Assembly (NCBI GenBank): GCA_031291075.1
Contig: JARLJS010000146.1
Location: forward strand, 1 to 54,052
Length of the DNA: 54,052 nt
Source: Nevskia sp.
GTDB lineage: Bacteria; Pseudomonadota; Gammaproteobacteria; Nevskiales; Nevskiaceae
Direction: 5' to 3'
How positions within the stretch are numbered: position 1 is the stretch's first letter; every line of letters starts with the position of its first letter. Made by a program: the position numbers and the translations under genes. The notes under the pieces were generated by a model. That model was not told the DNA's origin. It saw only the letters and a list, made by a program, of their open reading frames with translations, and did not search any database. Below, piece by piece: positions 1-8,067 of the stretch.

Positions 1-11
1 CTAAATTTCTT

Positions 12-100
12 CGTCATTCCCGCGCAGGCGGGAATCCAGTTTTCGATTTTGCACGAAGCTCCAAAGCAGAACTGGGTCCCCGCCTCCGCGGGGACGACAG
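12..100. repeat. Intergenic inverted-repeat element (MITE/REP-like)
   Basis: Positions 12-41 and 70-100 form a long imperfect inverted repeat. The left arm carries ATTCCCGCG..CGGGAATCCAG and the right arm ACTGGGTCCCCG..CGGGGACGAC. Each arm is itself a small GC hairpin (CCCGC/GCGGG type). This is the form of a common small dispersed repeat in high-GC Proteobacteria. It carries no open frame. It sits next to a truncated coding start at 136-219, so it may mark an old rearrangement. Confidence 0.6.
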
Positions 101-135
101 TCCCAACTTAATAAACGGATTTCCAACTCACCACA

Positions 136-219
136 CTAGAGGAGCGCGTCTACATCGCGCGCGTTGCAGGCGCCGAGCCGGCACTGCAGCGCTTCGGGGC
201 TCTCGCAGGTCTCGCTCAT
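136..219 (-). pseudogene. Truncated start of an NTF2/SnoaL-like gene
   Basis: A 27-codon frame starts at ATG 219 and stops at 136. Its second half (LGACNARDVDALL) resembles the usual N-terminal helix of NTF2/SnoaL-like proteins, where an AYNARDxDAxL motif leads into the first strands. The frame stops exactly where the fold should continue, about 35 bases before the inverted-repeat element at 12-100. It lies 10 bases downstream of the J-domain gene on the same strand. I read it as a 3'-truncated relic, but a chance frame is possible because the evidence is one short motif. Confidence 0.35.
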
Positions 220-229
220 AGCCACATGC

Positions 230-937
230 TCAATACGTATCCTTGACCGCTGCATGCAGCGCATCGGTCGGCGACATGCCGCGATCCATGTACTGCCCGA
301 TGCGGGCCATGAAGCCCTGTGCCCGGGACATGTCGTAATAGGTGGAAGCCGGATCGAGTTCGGGATGCGCGCGGCGCACGGCTTCCAGCTCCACCCAGTA
401 CTCCGCGTAGGGGTCGCGCCCGGCGTCGTGCTGGCGCGTGACGGCAGGCGGGCTGCGGCCGCCAAGATAGCGCTTCAGCAAGTTGGGGTTGGCGGCGAAA
501 TAAGCGGTCACCAGCGCCACCGCAAGGGCGATGGTCCAGAAGGTCGAGCTCGAGGAAGATTTGGCGCGCGACCTGCGGGCGCGCTCCGCCGCATCCTGGA
601 CCACCTTGTAGCTGTGCGCCGCTCGCGCCGCGTAACCGCCGCCGGGCGGAGCGGAGGTCTCGCCATAAGCCCGCGCGGCGCGCTCCACCGCCGCGGGCCG
701 CGCCGACTCCTGCCCCGCGCGTACCGCCAGAATCGCGTCGTAAGCCCGCCGCCGCTCGGGATCGGACAGCACCTCGTAGGCGTCGTTGAGCTCGCGGGCG
801 ATCTGCTCTGCTTGTGCCTGCTGCCCCGGGTTCTTGTCCGGATGCCATTTCTGGAGCAGGAACTTGTATGCGCCCTTGATCGCTTCCGGGCTGGCCCTGG
901 GGCTGACTTCCAGCACATCGTAGTGGGTTCGTTTCAC
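230..937 (-). CDS. Membrane-anchored J-domain (DnaJ-like) protein
   Basis: The protein has about 235 residues from a GTG start at 937. An in-frame ATG at 994 would add 19 residues that do not belong to the J domain. The N-terminal 65 residues form a J domain with the signature HPD (HPDKNP) at about residues 32-37, which stimulates the ATPase of a DnaK/Hsp70 partner. A basic linker leads to one hydrophobic segment near residues 132-151. There is no Gly/Phe-rich or zinc-finger region, so this is a type III J protein, not DnaJ itself. The roughly 80-residue tail after the membrane segment is not recognised and may select clients. It lies just downstream of the large glycan gene on the same strand. 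Confidence 0.8.
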   Translation of the reverse strand: MKRTHYDVLEVSPRASPEAIKGAYKFLLQKWHPDKNPGQQAQAEQIARELNDAYEVLSDPERRRAYDAILAVRAGQESARPAAVERAARAYGETSAPPGGGYAARAAHSYKVVQDAAERARRSRAKSSSSSTFWTIALAVALVTAYFAANPNLLKRYLGGRSPPAVTRQHDAGRDPYAEYWVELEAVRRAHPELDPASTYYDMSRAQGFMARIGQYMDRGMSPTDALHAAVKDTY

Positions 938-1024
938 GGAATTTCGGGCAGGGCGAATCGGGCCATCATAATGCCCCGCCGCGCGCCTCTGCATTCCGGC
1001 CAGATCTGCCGGGCTGCAGGCGTG

Positions 1025-4015
1025 CTACCGGCCCGATGCCGGGGTGGCGGCGTCAGGCAGTCCGGGCAGTGCAAGCTCCAGGATGCGGCGGGCATAGGCG
1101 GGAAAATCGAGCCGCGATCGCACCAGTTCCGGCCCGGCAGCAGCCTCCGCCTCGCCGGAAGGTGTCCGCAGGTCGGCGGCCAGCGTTGCGGCCATTTGTG
1201 GCACGTCGCCGAAAGCAATCACCCGCCCAAGCGGGTAGTCGCGCAGGAGCTCGGGGATGCCGCCGGAGCCCTCGAACGCGAATACCGGCAAACCTGCCGC
1301 AATCGCCAGCAAAGCCACCTGCGCGAAAGGGTCCTCGCGGGAGGTCAGCACGAACGCATCTGCCGCGTCGTAAAAGCGGGCGAGATCGCCGCGGTAGCCG
1401 TGCATATGGAAGCTGCCGCTCGCCTTCGCCCCGGCGATCTCGCGCTCCAGCCATAACGCGAACTCCGGATCGAGGTCGCCGACCCAGCAGAAATGACAGG
1501 CGCCGCCGGCATCGAGCGTCCGCATGATCCGCCATAGCTGCAGAAACAGGTCGAAGCCCTTGCGCAGATCGGCATAGCCGACGCCGATGACCAGTCGCTC
1601 GCCCGGCTTAATCCCCAGTTCCTGCCGAACCGCATCGCCGCCCGCCCCAAGACCGGCAGCGATCCTGCGCAACATGCCGGTGGGCACGATGTGCACGCGC
1701 GGATCCAGCGGCAGGCCCAGCTCCGCACAGGTGCGGTCGCGGACCACGGCCGCCGGGAATACGATATTGCCGGCCTGCGCGACACCGGCCCTGGCCCCGG
1801 CAACGAGTTTCTTGTCGCGGAGAATGCCCGGCAGCTCGTGCACCAGCAGCGTGGTCCGCGCGCCGATGGCATCCAGCCGCGGAATCACCCGTGCTGCCGC
1901 GCAGCTGTTCACCACGGCGCTGGTGTAGCCGCGCTCGAAGCTGGTCTTGAGACAGGCATCGAGCGTCGCCTCGTCGGTCGCGATGGTCAGCGGCGCCACG
2001 CGCCGGTACTCATCCTCGTGTGCGCCGCCGCCCAGCAACACGAAGGCCACCTCGATGCCGCAGCGCTCCTGCCACTCGCGCCCGAGCTCGAGCAGCAGAT
2101 CCTGGGCGCCGGCGCGAAAAGCGTCGTGCCCGATCAGCAGCAGGCGCTTGCCGGCCGCGCTCCGCGATACACCGGAAATGGCGCGGGCGGTGGCATTCAG
2201 GTAGGCCGCCCCGTAGTGCACGTCGGGCTCGAGGTAGGCCGCTTCGCACCATTCGTTCCAGGCATTCACGCAGACCAGGGGCTCGCCGAAGAAAGGCGTC
2301 TGCCTGGCACGCTCGACCAGCGCCGACAGCCAGGTTTCGTACTTCGCCGGCGTCGAGCGGGCGACGCTCAGACCCCGGCCCTGGCGTCGTGCGTCGTTGT
2401 CCCAGCCCGGCACCGCCGTCTTGATCAGCGGGAACGGCGGCGGCGCCTCCTCGAGAGAGGCGCGCACCATGTCGTCGTAGCTCACCACCTTGGACTCCAG
2501 CGCCAGGTCCAGGTATTCGAGCTCCGCATTGATCGCGCCGACACGACGCACCAGCTTGTGCGGCGGGAATTCCACGGCACCGTCGAATCCGAAGGCCGCC
2601 GCATTTTCGTCTTCGAAGCTCTGCGCCATCACCAGCAGCGGATCCTGCGCGAAGCGCTCGCGGAAAATCCCGCGCCAGCGCTGCAATGTCCGCGCGACAT
2701 CCGGGATGATGCCCGCCCGGTAGACGATGAGCAGCGGCCGCCCCTGAACCCGGATGTAGCGGGGGTCGCGGAAATGCCGGGAAAATTCCTGGATCAACTC
2801 CTCGTCATGCTGCGGGTGGTAGTCCTGGGCGACGAGGACCTCGTTGTCGCGGCCATCCCAGCGCCGGGTCCAGTTCTCGTTGGCCCACAGCAGGCAGAAC
2901 GGCATGTCGATGCCGTGGTCGAGAAACAGGTTCACCGGCTTGTCGAGCAGCCGCTTGCCGTTGAACCAGTAGAAGTAGAACACGAAGCCCGCGATACCGG
3001 CGCCCTTGGCCATTTCCGCCTGCCGGCGCAGGACTGCCGGGTCCTCGAGGTTGTAGAAGCCCAGGTCGCGCGGCACTCGCGGCTGGTAGTGCCCCTTGAA
3101 ACGGGGCAGGCCGCGGGCGACATTGGTCCACTCGGTGAAACCCTTGCCCCACCAGGCGTCGTTTTCCGGACAAGCGTGGAACTGCGGCAGGTAGTAGGCG
3201 AGCACTTTCGCCCGGCGCGGCGCTGACGCGGGCAGCGGGCGAACCTCCTCGAAGTCCGGGGAGGGCCGGCTGTAGCGCCTCACCTCGGCCGGAATGCTCG
3301 CATCGTCGTCGGGCGGCTGCCCGTAAACACCCGCTTCGTGCTTGTGGGCGAGAAAGTGCAGGAACGGATGCTGCTGGCGGTCGCCTCCCAGGTAGCGTCT
3401 GGTGTAGTACTCCGCGTTGAATCCCGCCGAAGGCTTGCGGCCTTCGCGGACACCCGCAACCAGGAAATGCTCGAACGGATCCACCCCGGCGGCCACCACA
3501 TCCGGGTTCTCGCGCGCATAGAAATCGACGTCGAACTCCGGGATCGGAGCGAAGCGGCAGTTGCTCCGGTTGGCGAGATAGTGCGCCAGCGCAGGCACCT
3601 CCCGGCCGAACCCGTAGCGGGCCCGATACCAGCCGGGATCGAACAGCGGACTGGGCTGACGCCCTTGTGCATCGCCGGCCGTCACGTAGTGCAGCACCGG
3701 GTGCATCCCGGCCTGCCGGATCTCGGGATACCTGGCCAGGTACCAGGGAGGATCGAAGTAGAAATTGGGCCGGCGCCCTTCCTGCAGACCGATCCGGACG
3801 AAGTGCTCGAAGACGTCGAGGCCCGACCTGGCGACGTCGGCGTAACTGGCACGGTAGAAAGCCTGGTCGAACAGGCCGCTGCCGATCAACAACTGGCGGA
3901 TATCGTGGTTCTGCGTTCCACCGCCCGGCGTTCCCGGCCGGCCGGACGCCCCGGCCGCTGCAGCATCGCGCTGCTGCCGCTCCCGCCCATCTTGCGCTGA
4001 CCTATCCGACGACAC
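1025..4015 (-). CDS. Large repeat + WbsX-like + glycosyltransferase-4 protein
   Basis: A 996-residue three-part protein. Residues 49-233 hold about five copies of a 35-38-residue repeat built on FDxxWYxxRYPDV, HPxxHYxxxG and EGRxPN. Residues 269-610 match the WbsX/GH99-like glycan domain (LAYYLPQFH, ENDAWWGKGFTEWTN, ANENWTRRWDG, NAWNEWCEAAYLEPD). Residues 623-985 form a GT-B glycosyltransferase with a GT4-like C-terminal half (GVGYADLRKGFDLF, TSREDPFAQVALLAIAAGLP). WbsX proteins occur in O-antigen and capsule loci, so a surface-polysaccharide role is inferred. No signal peptide is seen. The N-terminal repeat is shared with the glycosyltransferase at 51221-53101. Confidence 0.85.
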   Translation of the reverse strand: MSSDRSAQDGRERQQRDAAAAGASGRPGTPGGGTQNHDIRQLLIGSGLFDQAFYRASYADVARSGLDVFEHFVRIGLQEGRRPNFYFDPPWYLARYPEIRQAGMHPVLHYVTAGDAQGRQPSPLFDPGWYRARYGFGREVPALAHYLANRSNCRFAPIPEFDVDFYARENPDVVAAGVDPFEHFLVAGVREGRKPSAGFNAEYYTRRYLGGDRQQHPFLHFLAHKHEAGVYGQPPDDDASIPAEVRRYSRPSPDFEEVRPLPASAPRRAKVLAYYLPQFHACPENDAWWGKGFTEWTNVARGLPRFKGHYQPRVPRDLGFYNLEDPAVLRRQAEMAKGAGIAGFVFYFYWFNGKRLLDKPVNLFLDHGIDMPFCLLWANENWTRRWDGRDNEVLVAQDYHPQHDEELIQEFSRHFRDPRYIRVQGRPLLIVYRAGIIPDVARTLQRWRGIFRERFAQDPLLVMAQSFEDENAAAFGFDGAVEFPPHKLVRRVGAINAELEYLDLALESKVVSYDDMVRASLEEAPPPFPLIKTAVPGWDNDARRQGRGLSVARSTPAKYETWLSALVERARQTPFFGEPLVCVNAWNEWCEAAYLEPDVHYGAAYLNATARAISGVSRSAAGKRLLLIGHDAFRAGAQDLLLELGREWQERCGIEVAFVLLGGGAHEDEYRRVAPLTIATDEATLDACLKTSFERGYTSAVVNSCAAARVIPRLDAIGARTTLLVHELPGILRDKKLVAGARAGVAQAGNIVFPAAVVRDRTCAELGLPLDPRVHIVPTGMLRRIAAGLGAGGDAVRQELGIKPGERLVIGVGYADLRKGFDLFLQLWRIMRTLDAGGACHFCWVGDLDPEFALWLEREIAGAKASGSFHMHGYRGDLARFYDAADAFVLTSREDPFAQVALLAIAAGLPVFAFEGSGGIPELLRDYPLGRVIAFGDVPQMAATLAADLRTPSGEAEAAAGPELVRSRLDFPAYARRILELALPGLPDAATPASGR

Positions 4016-4110
4016 CCGCCATGTCCCCCAAGCTGGATTCCTGATGATTCCTCACCGATATGTGGTGACACCACCGCGGAGCAGGCGCGCAGGCGGCGTT
4101 CCCGCGACGA

Positions 4111-4497
4111 CTATGCCGGCGCGTACTGCGCCTCGCCGTTGCCGAACGACCAGTTCTCCTTCCTGACCTCGACCAGGTTGATCAGCACGTCCTCGCGGCG
4201 CAAGCCCAGGCGCGCGTGCAGCCCGTCGGCGACGGCCTTGTAGAAGGCACGCTTCTTCTCGAGCGTCCGCCCTTCGTTGAGAACCACCTGGATGAACACA
4301 CAATCTGCCGACCTCGCGATGCCCAGGTACCCGCGATCGAACACCAGGTCCGTCGCGGCATGCTCGCTGATCACCTGGAAACGGTCGTGCTCGGGCACGT
4401 CCAGGGTCTCGCGCATGGCATCGTAGACCTTGTCGCCGATCGCCGCCCGGTACTCGGGCGACCTGCCCTGGGCGAGATCGATGCGAACGAGTGGCAT
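4111..4497 (-). CDS. Tautomerase family protein (Tautomerase_2 type)
   Basis: The protein is 128 residues from ATG 4497, chosen because it gives Met-Pro. Pro1 is the catalytic base of the tautomerase superfamily once Met is removed. The body (PLVRIDLAQGRSPEYRAAI, DRFQVISEH, GRTLEKKRAFY, LVEVRKENWSFGNGEAQY) matches the longer tautomerase group rather than the 60-70-residue 4-oxalocrotonate tautomerase type. The substrate cannot be read from the sequence. It is transcribed towards the large glycan gene, about 95 bases away, but a shared function is unlikely. Confidence 0.85.
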   Translation of the reverse strand: MPLVRIDLAQGRSPEYRAAIGDKVYDAMRETLDVPEHDRFQVISEHAATDLVFDRGYLGIARSADCVFIQVVLNEGRTLEKKRAFYKAVADGLHARLGLRREDVLINLVEVRKENWSFGNGEAQYAPA

Positions 4498-4616
4498 AGG
4501 CGCTCCGATAGGACCGGACAGGACGGTACGCGTGCAAGTGTAACGCACGCGGCCGTTGCCGCCATGCCCGCGCGCCGCCCGTGTGCACGTGCGGCCAAGC
4601 CTGGCCCGCGCCGGCC

Positions 4617-4790
4617 TCAGGGCTTGAAATCGAAGTGGATCTTCATGTGGCTTTCCACCGGCCCGTCGCCGCGCGTCGCCGGGTGGAAAGTCCAATCACG
4701 CACGGCTTTCACGGCGGCCGTCTCGAAGGTGCGAGTCGGCTCGGCATTCGCGAGAAGCCCCCTGGCCCGCGCGGGCAAGAGGAGAAACAT
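4617..4790 (-). pseudogene. Orphan TonB C-terminal domain fragment
   Basis: A 57-codon frame runs from ATG 4790 to TGA 4617-4619. From about residue 17 it reads like the end of an energy-transducer TonB C-terminal domain (EPTRTFETAAVKAVRDWTFH, PVESHMKIHFDFKP). The pattern is Phe-x-x-Ala-Ala-x-x-Ala-Val-x-x-Trp-x-Phe-x-Pro, then a final beta strand. The membrane anchor, the proline-rich linker and the first half of the domain are missing. The upstream 14 residues (MFLLLPARARG..) do not belong to the family. It is most likely the 3' remnant of a tonB-like gene whose front was lost next to the TetR gene. Confidence 0.6.
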
Positions 4791-4823
4791 CCGGACATCA
4801 TGCGCGCGGCCCTGCAGCGGGCG

Positions 4824-5432
4824 CTACTTCAGGGCTTCCAGCAGGCGGCGCAGTTCCACCCGCGCATCCCGCATGGCGGAGGCCGGGTCGCCGGACCGCG
4901 CGATCGCCATGGCACATTCCGACAACCCTCCCAGGATGAAATGCGCCAGCGGCTCCACGGCTCGCGGCCGCAGGGTTCCTTCCCTGATTGCACCGGCGAT
5001 ACCCTCCTGGACCATGGTCAGGACATAGCGCGACTCGACCGAACGCATCGTCTCCCAACCCAGCACCGCGGGCGCATCCAGCAGGATGATCTGTTGCACG
5101 GCCGGATCCGTGCACGCCGCCAGGAACGCCTCGCAGCCCGCCATGAACGCGGCCCACGCGCTCCGCTCGCGGCGCGCCGCGGCGACGATCACATCGGTCA
5201 GCAATCTCTCCTGCTCCTCGAACACGGCCCGGAACAGGTCCTTCTTGCTGTCGAAGTGATGGTAGAGCGCCCCCCGCGAGCCGGACACCGCTTCCAGGAT
5301 GTCGTCCAGCGAAGTGCCGGCGAAACCACGGCTGGCGAACAGCTCGCGCGCCGTGGCCATCAGCCTGCCGACCGTCTCCGCCGAGCGTTCGCCCTGTGTG
5401 CGCCGAATGCGGGTCCGGCCCTTTCCAGACAT
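4824..5432 (-). CDS. TetR family transcriptional regulator
   Basis: A 202-residue one-component regulator. An N-terminal helix-turn-helix (TSLDDILEAVSGSRGALYHH then FDSKKDLF) covers roughly residues 40-68. The all-helical C-terminal domain is typical of ligand binding and dimerisation. It is divergent from the NTF2-like gene at 5515, and the 82-base gap holds two tandem palindromes (5464-5480 and 5487-5501) that fit a TetR operator. Repression of both genes is inferred. The C-terminal domain resembles the group in which conserved acidic and aromatic residues follow LLDAPAVLGWE. The ligand is unknown. Confidence 0.9.
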   Translation of the reverse strand: MSGKGRTRIRRTQGERSAETVGRLMATARELFASRGFAGTSLDDILEAVSGSRGALYHHFDSKKDLFRAVFEEQERLLTDVIVAAARRERSAWAAFMAGCEAFLAACTDPAVQQIILLDAPAVLGWETMRSVESRYVLTMVQEGIAGAIREGTLRPRAVEPLAHFILGGLSECAMAIARSGDPASAMRDARVELRRLLEALK

Positions 5433-5456
5433 AGGGAAGCTCCCGTCGCTAGCCTG

Positions 5457-5485
5457 TTGCTTTACAGACCATTAGTCTGTATATT
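5457..5485 (+). promoter_or_regulatory. Sigma-70 promoter for the NTF2-like gene
   Basis: TTGCTT at 5457-5462 and TATATT at 5480-5485 are separated by exactly 17 bases. The first palindromic operator fills the spacer and the second lies directly downstream of the -10, so bound repressor would block polymerase. The ATG at 5515 is 30 bases further on. Confidence 0.6.
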
Positions 5486-5501
5486 CCAGACTATCAGTCT
5501 G
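5464..5501. promoter_or_regulatory. Tandem TetR operators
   Basis: Two copies of CAGAC-N5-GTCTG occur: ACAGAC-N5-GTCTGT at 5464-5480 and CAGAC-N5-GTCTG at 5487-5501. Their centres are 22 bases apart, about two helical turns, so two dimers could bind the same face. They lie between the divergent TetR gene (start 5432) and the NTF2-like gene (start 5515). Confidence 0.7.
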
Positions 5502-5514
5502 TTTGGAGACGGAC

Positions 5515-5895
5515 ATGCCCACAGCGGAAACACTGGAACGATTCATTGCCAGGGTCGAAGAGAATGCGCACGTGGAAGCGGTGGAGGAATTCTACACCGC
5601 GGGTTCCACCATGCAGGAGAACCAGGCGCCGCCCCGCGTGGGACGGGACGCCCACATCGCCAACGAACGCAGGGTGCTGGCCCTGGCCAGGTCCATCACC
5701 TCGCAATGCATCCGCCCGCTGTTCGTATCCGGCGACCGGGTGGTGATCCGCTGGGCATTCAGCTTCGAATGGCCGGACGGCACCGTCACCCGGATGGAGG
5801 AACTCGCCTACCAGCGCTGGGAAGGTGAGCGCATCGCCGAGGAGACCTTCTTCTACGATCCGGCTCAGCGCATCCCGAGGCTCAGGGCTGCGTAG
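5515..5895 (+). CDS. Nuclear transport factor 2 / SnoaL-like protein
   Basis: A 126-residue protein. The ATG at 5515 is preferred over an in-frame TTG at 5503 because a GGAG ribosome site (5505-5508) sits 6 bases before it. The sequence (ERFIARVEENAHVEAVEEFY near the start, RVVIRWAFSFEWPDGTVTRM, then EELAYQRWEGERIAEETFFY) follows the cone-like alpha+beta barrel of NTF2-like proteins, which includes SnoaL cyclases, limonene epoxide hydrolase and ketosteroid isomerase. The exact reaction is not deducible. The divergent TetR gene and the tandem operators in its promoter suggest repression until an effector appears. Confidence 0.8.
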   Translation: MPTAETLERFIARVEENAHVEAVEEFYTAGSTMQENQAPPRVGRDAHIANERRVLALARSITSQCIRPLFVSGDRVVIRWAFSFEWPDGTVTRMEELAYQRWEGERIAEETFFYDPAQRIPRLRAA

Positions 5896-5915
5896 AAATT
5901 GCAGGATCCGGCCGG

Positions 5916-8054
5916 CTACCCGCGGGTGGCCGTCGCGGGCTCCAGACGCAGTACCGCCGTGAATTCCGCCGCAACGGTCTGCGGCCGCAATGGCATGCGG
6001 ATGTAGCCACCGCGCCGCCACAGGTCCACCTGGTCGGCAAGCTGGGAGCTGCCCCACCAGCCGTCGTTGCCGCCGAGCAGCACGAAGTGATTGGCGTCCA
6101 GGTCGGACAGGTGCCGCGCCTGCGCCCCGTAGGTGCTGTGATGGCGGCCCTCCACCAGCCCGTGCGCCGTCTTCATCGGCGTATCGCGCGAGCCTCCCAC
6201 CGGCAAGTCGGCGATCTCGAACAGCCGCCCGAACAGCGGCAGGGCGCGCAAGACGTGGGCGATGCGCAGCCGGTGCTGGTCGCCCCAGGATGGAAACCTG
6301 CGCAGGCGTGCCTGCGCCTGCCGGTCGGCATCGATCAGCAGGCGCCGGCGTCGCGCCGCCGGAAGTCGCGCCACGTCCGGCAACAGGAAGCGATTCAGGT
6401 AGGCCCATTCGCGCTGGAAGCGGGCCGCCGCGTCGCTTGCCTGGCGTTTCATCCCTTCGGCCAGGACGTACAGGATCGCCTCGAAGGCGACCGCCGCGGC
6501 GGAGTCCTCGGCATAGTCCCCGCTCCATCCGCGCAGGGCGTCGATGCCGCGGCCGCCCACGCCATCCGCGGCGAACAGCTCCACCATGCGCGCCGCCATG
6601 CGCGCCGCCGTGGGGGAGCGGGTGTCGCGCTGCATGGCCGCGAGCTGCGCCAGGTTCATCCCGCTGCCGGCACCCGCCAACTCCGCCAGGCGCTCGGCCC
6701 GTCCTGCATCGCTGTACCAGAAGCCGAGCACCGGCCGGTCGAATGCCGGGCGCTCGTTGGCGCTGACGATATAGCCCTCCGGCGGATCGACCAGCAGCGG
6801 CAGGGAGGCAGCGTTGAGGGGGCTGCGCCAACTGTCGTCGGCATGGTGCGGCGCAAGCACCGGTCCATGCTGGAAACCGTCGCGCTGTGGCAGCCGCGCC
6901 GCATGGATCTTGCCGATCTCGCCTTTGCGCGTGGCGAATACCATGTTCTGCGCCGACACCGCGAAATTTTCGAAGGCGCGGTGGAATTCGTCGGCGCTGC
7001 CGGCCCTGGCCGCGGCGAGGAATGCGCCGATCTCGTCGGACGGCGCATAGCCGGCCCAGCGCAGAGCCATGTCGGCGCCGTCGCGCGGCTTGAGCACCCT
7101 GGCGTCGCTGATCAGCGGGCCGTGTGCGCTCAACCGCACCTTGCGCGCGCGGCTGCCGAGCAGGCGCACGCCGATACGGACCGTTTCGGTTTCAAATCCA
7201 TCCGGCTTCAGAGAGGAGACGTCGACGACGTCGCTCGATGCCGCGTGCATGTTGGTGCCGCCCCAGGCGCCGCCTTCGCTCGCGCCGACCCCGACGAAGG
7301 GCAGGCCGGGCGGCATCAGCCCCACCATGCGGTAGGACGGCGAATGCAGACCGGCGAGTATCCAGAAGTTCGGCAGCATCTGCCCGAGATGCGGATCGTT
7401 GGCGAGCAGCGGCGCGCCGCTCGCCGAGCGCGAGGACGCGATGGCGACGCTGTTGCTGCCGAAGCGCGCGGCCTGGCCGATCAGCGAGGTGGCGGCGCCT
7501 TGAGGCAGGCCGCCGCCGGCGTCGAGCATGCGCTGCCACAGTTCCGCGAACCCCGGCTTGGAGCGCGCGCGGATCGCGCCCAGATAGACGAACCAGCTGA
7601 CGTCGGCACCGGCAAGGCGGCCGATCGTCAGGATGTCATGGCGCGTAAACGGCTCGGCCTCGATGCCCAGCCAGGCGAACTCGCGCGGCCGGCGCGGGCG
7701 GCCAGCCTGATAGTCGTTGAGTCCCCTGACGAAGTCGTCGATCCATACCCGCGTGGTCGCCGCCAGCCCGGCCTCGGCCAATGCTGCCGCACGCGGCAGG
7801 CCGAGGATGCGCAAGGCGTGGTCGACTTCGACGGTAAGCGGCCCGAGCATCTCCGACAGCCGTCCCTGGGCCAGCCGCATCATCAGTTGCAGCTGCGCGC
7901 TGCGCAGGTGTGCATGCACCAGGCCCAGCGCGTAAGCCGCATCCGCATCGGTGCGGGCCTCGATATAGGGCACCACATGGGCGTTCCAGCGGATGGTCAC
8001 CGGCTGCTGCAGGGCCAGGTTCGTGGTCGGAAAATCGTCGGCACGTGGGATCAT
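5916..8054 (-). CDS. Penicillin acylase family Ntn-hydrolase
   Basis: A 712-residue protein from ATG 8054, a start that avoids overlap with the TetR gene ending at 8068. The family matures by autocleavage to expose an N-terminal Ser nucleophile, and the expected site is Gly199-Ser200-Asn201 (RFGSNSVAIASS). The conserved ANDPHLG follows at residues 218-224. Members hydrolyse amide bonds in beta-lactams, acyl-homoserine lactones or related N-acyl compounds. No Sec or Tat signal peptide is visible at either possible start, which is unusual for this mostly periplasmic family. It is the second gene of an operon led by a TetR regulator 13 bases upstream, so induction by its substrate is inferred. 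Confidence 0.85.
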   Translation of the reverse strand: MIPRADDFPTTNLALQQPVTIRWNAHVVPYIEARTDADAAYALGLVHAHLRSAQLQLMMRLAQGRLSEMLGPLTVEVDHALRILGLPRAAALAEAGLAATTRVWIDDFVRGLNDYQAGRPRRPREFAWLGIEAEPFTRHDILTIGRLAGADVSWFVYLGAIRARSKPGFAELWQRMLDAGGGLPQGAATSLIGQAARFGSNSVAIASSRSASGAPLLANDPHLGQMLPNFWILAGLHSPSYRMVGLMPPGLPFVGVGASEGGAWGGTNMHAASSDVVDVSSLKPDGFETETVRIGVRLLGSRARKVRLSAHGPLISDARVLKPRDGADMALRWAGYAPSDEIGAFLAAARAGSADEFHRAFENFAVSAQNMVFATRKGEIGKIHAARLPQRDGFQHGPVLAPHHADDSWRSPLNAASLPLLVDPPEGYIVSANERPAFDRPVLGFWYSDAGRAERLAELAGAGSGMNLAQLAAMQRDTRSPTAARMAARMVELFAADGVGGRGIDALRGWSGDYAEDSAAAVAFEAILYVLAEGMKRQASDAAARFQREWAYLNRFLLPDVARLPAARRRRLLIDADRQAQARLRRFPSWGDQHRLRIAHVLRALPLFGRLFEIADLPVGGSRDTPMKTAHGLVEGRHHSTYGAQARHLSDLDANHFVLLGGNDGWWGSSQLADQVDLWRRGGYIRMPLRPQTVAAEFTAVLRLEPATATRG

Positions 8055-8067
8055 GGGTTCGTTCGCA

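Noticed and set aside
5515-5895. Limonene epoxide hydrolase or ketosteroid isomerase assignment
   Set aside because: The fold fits, but the catalytic Arg/Asp sets of those enzymes cannot be placed with confidence, so only the NTF2-like call is kept.
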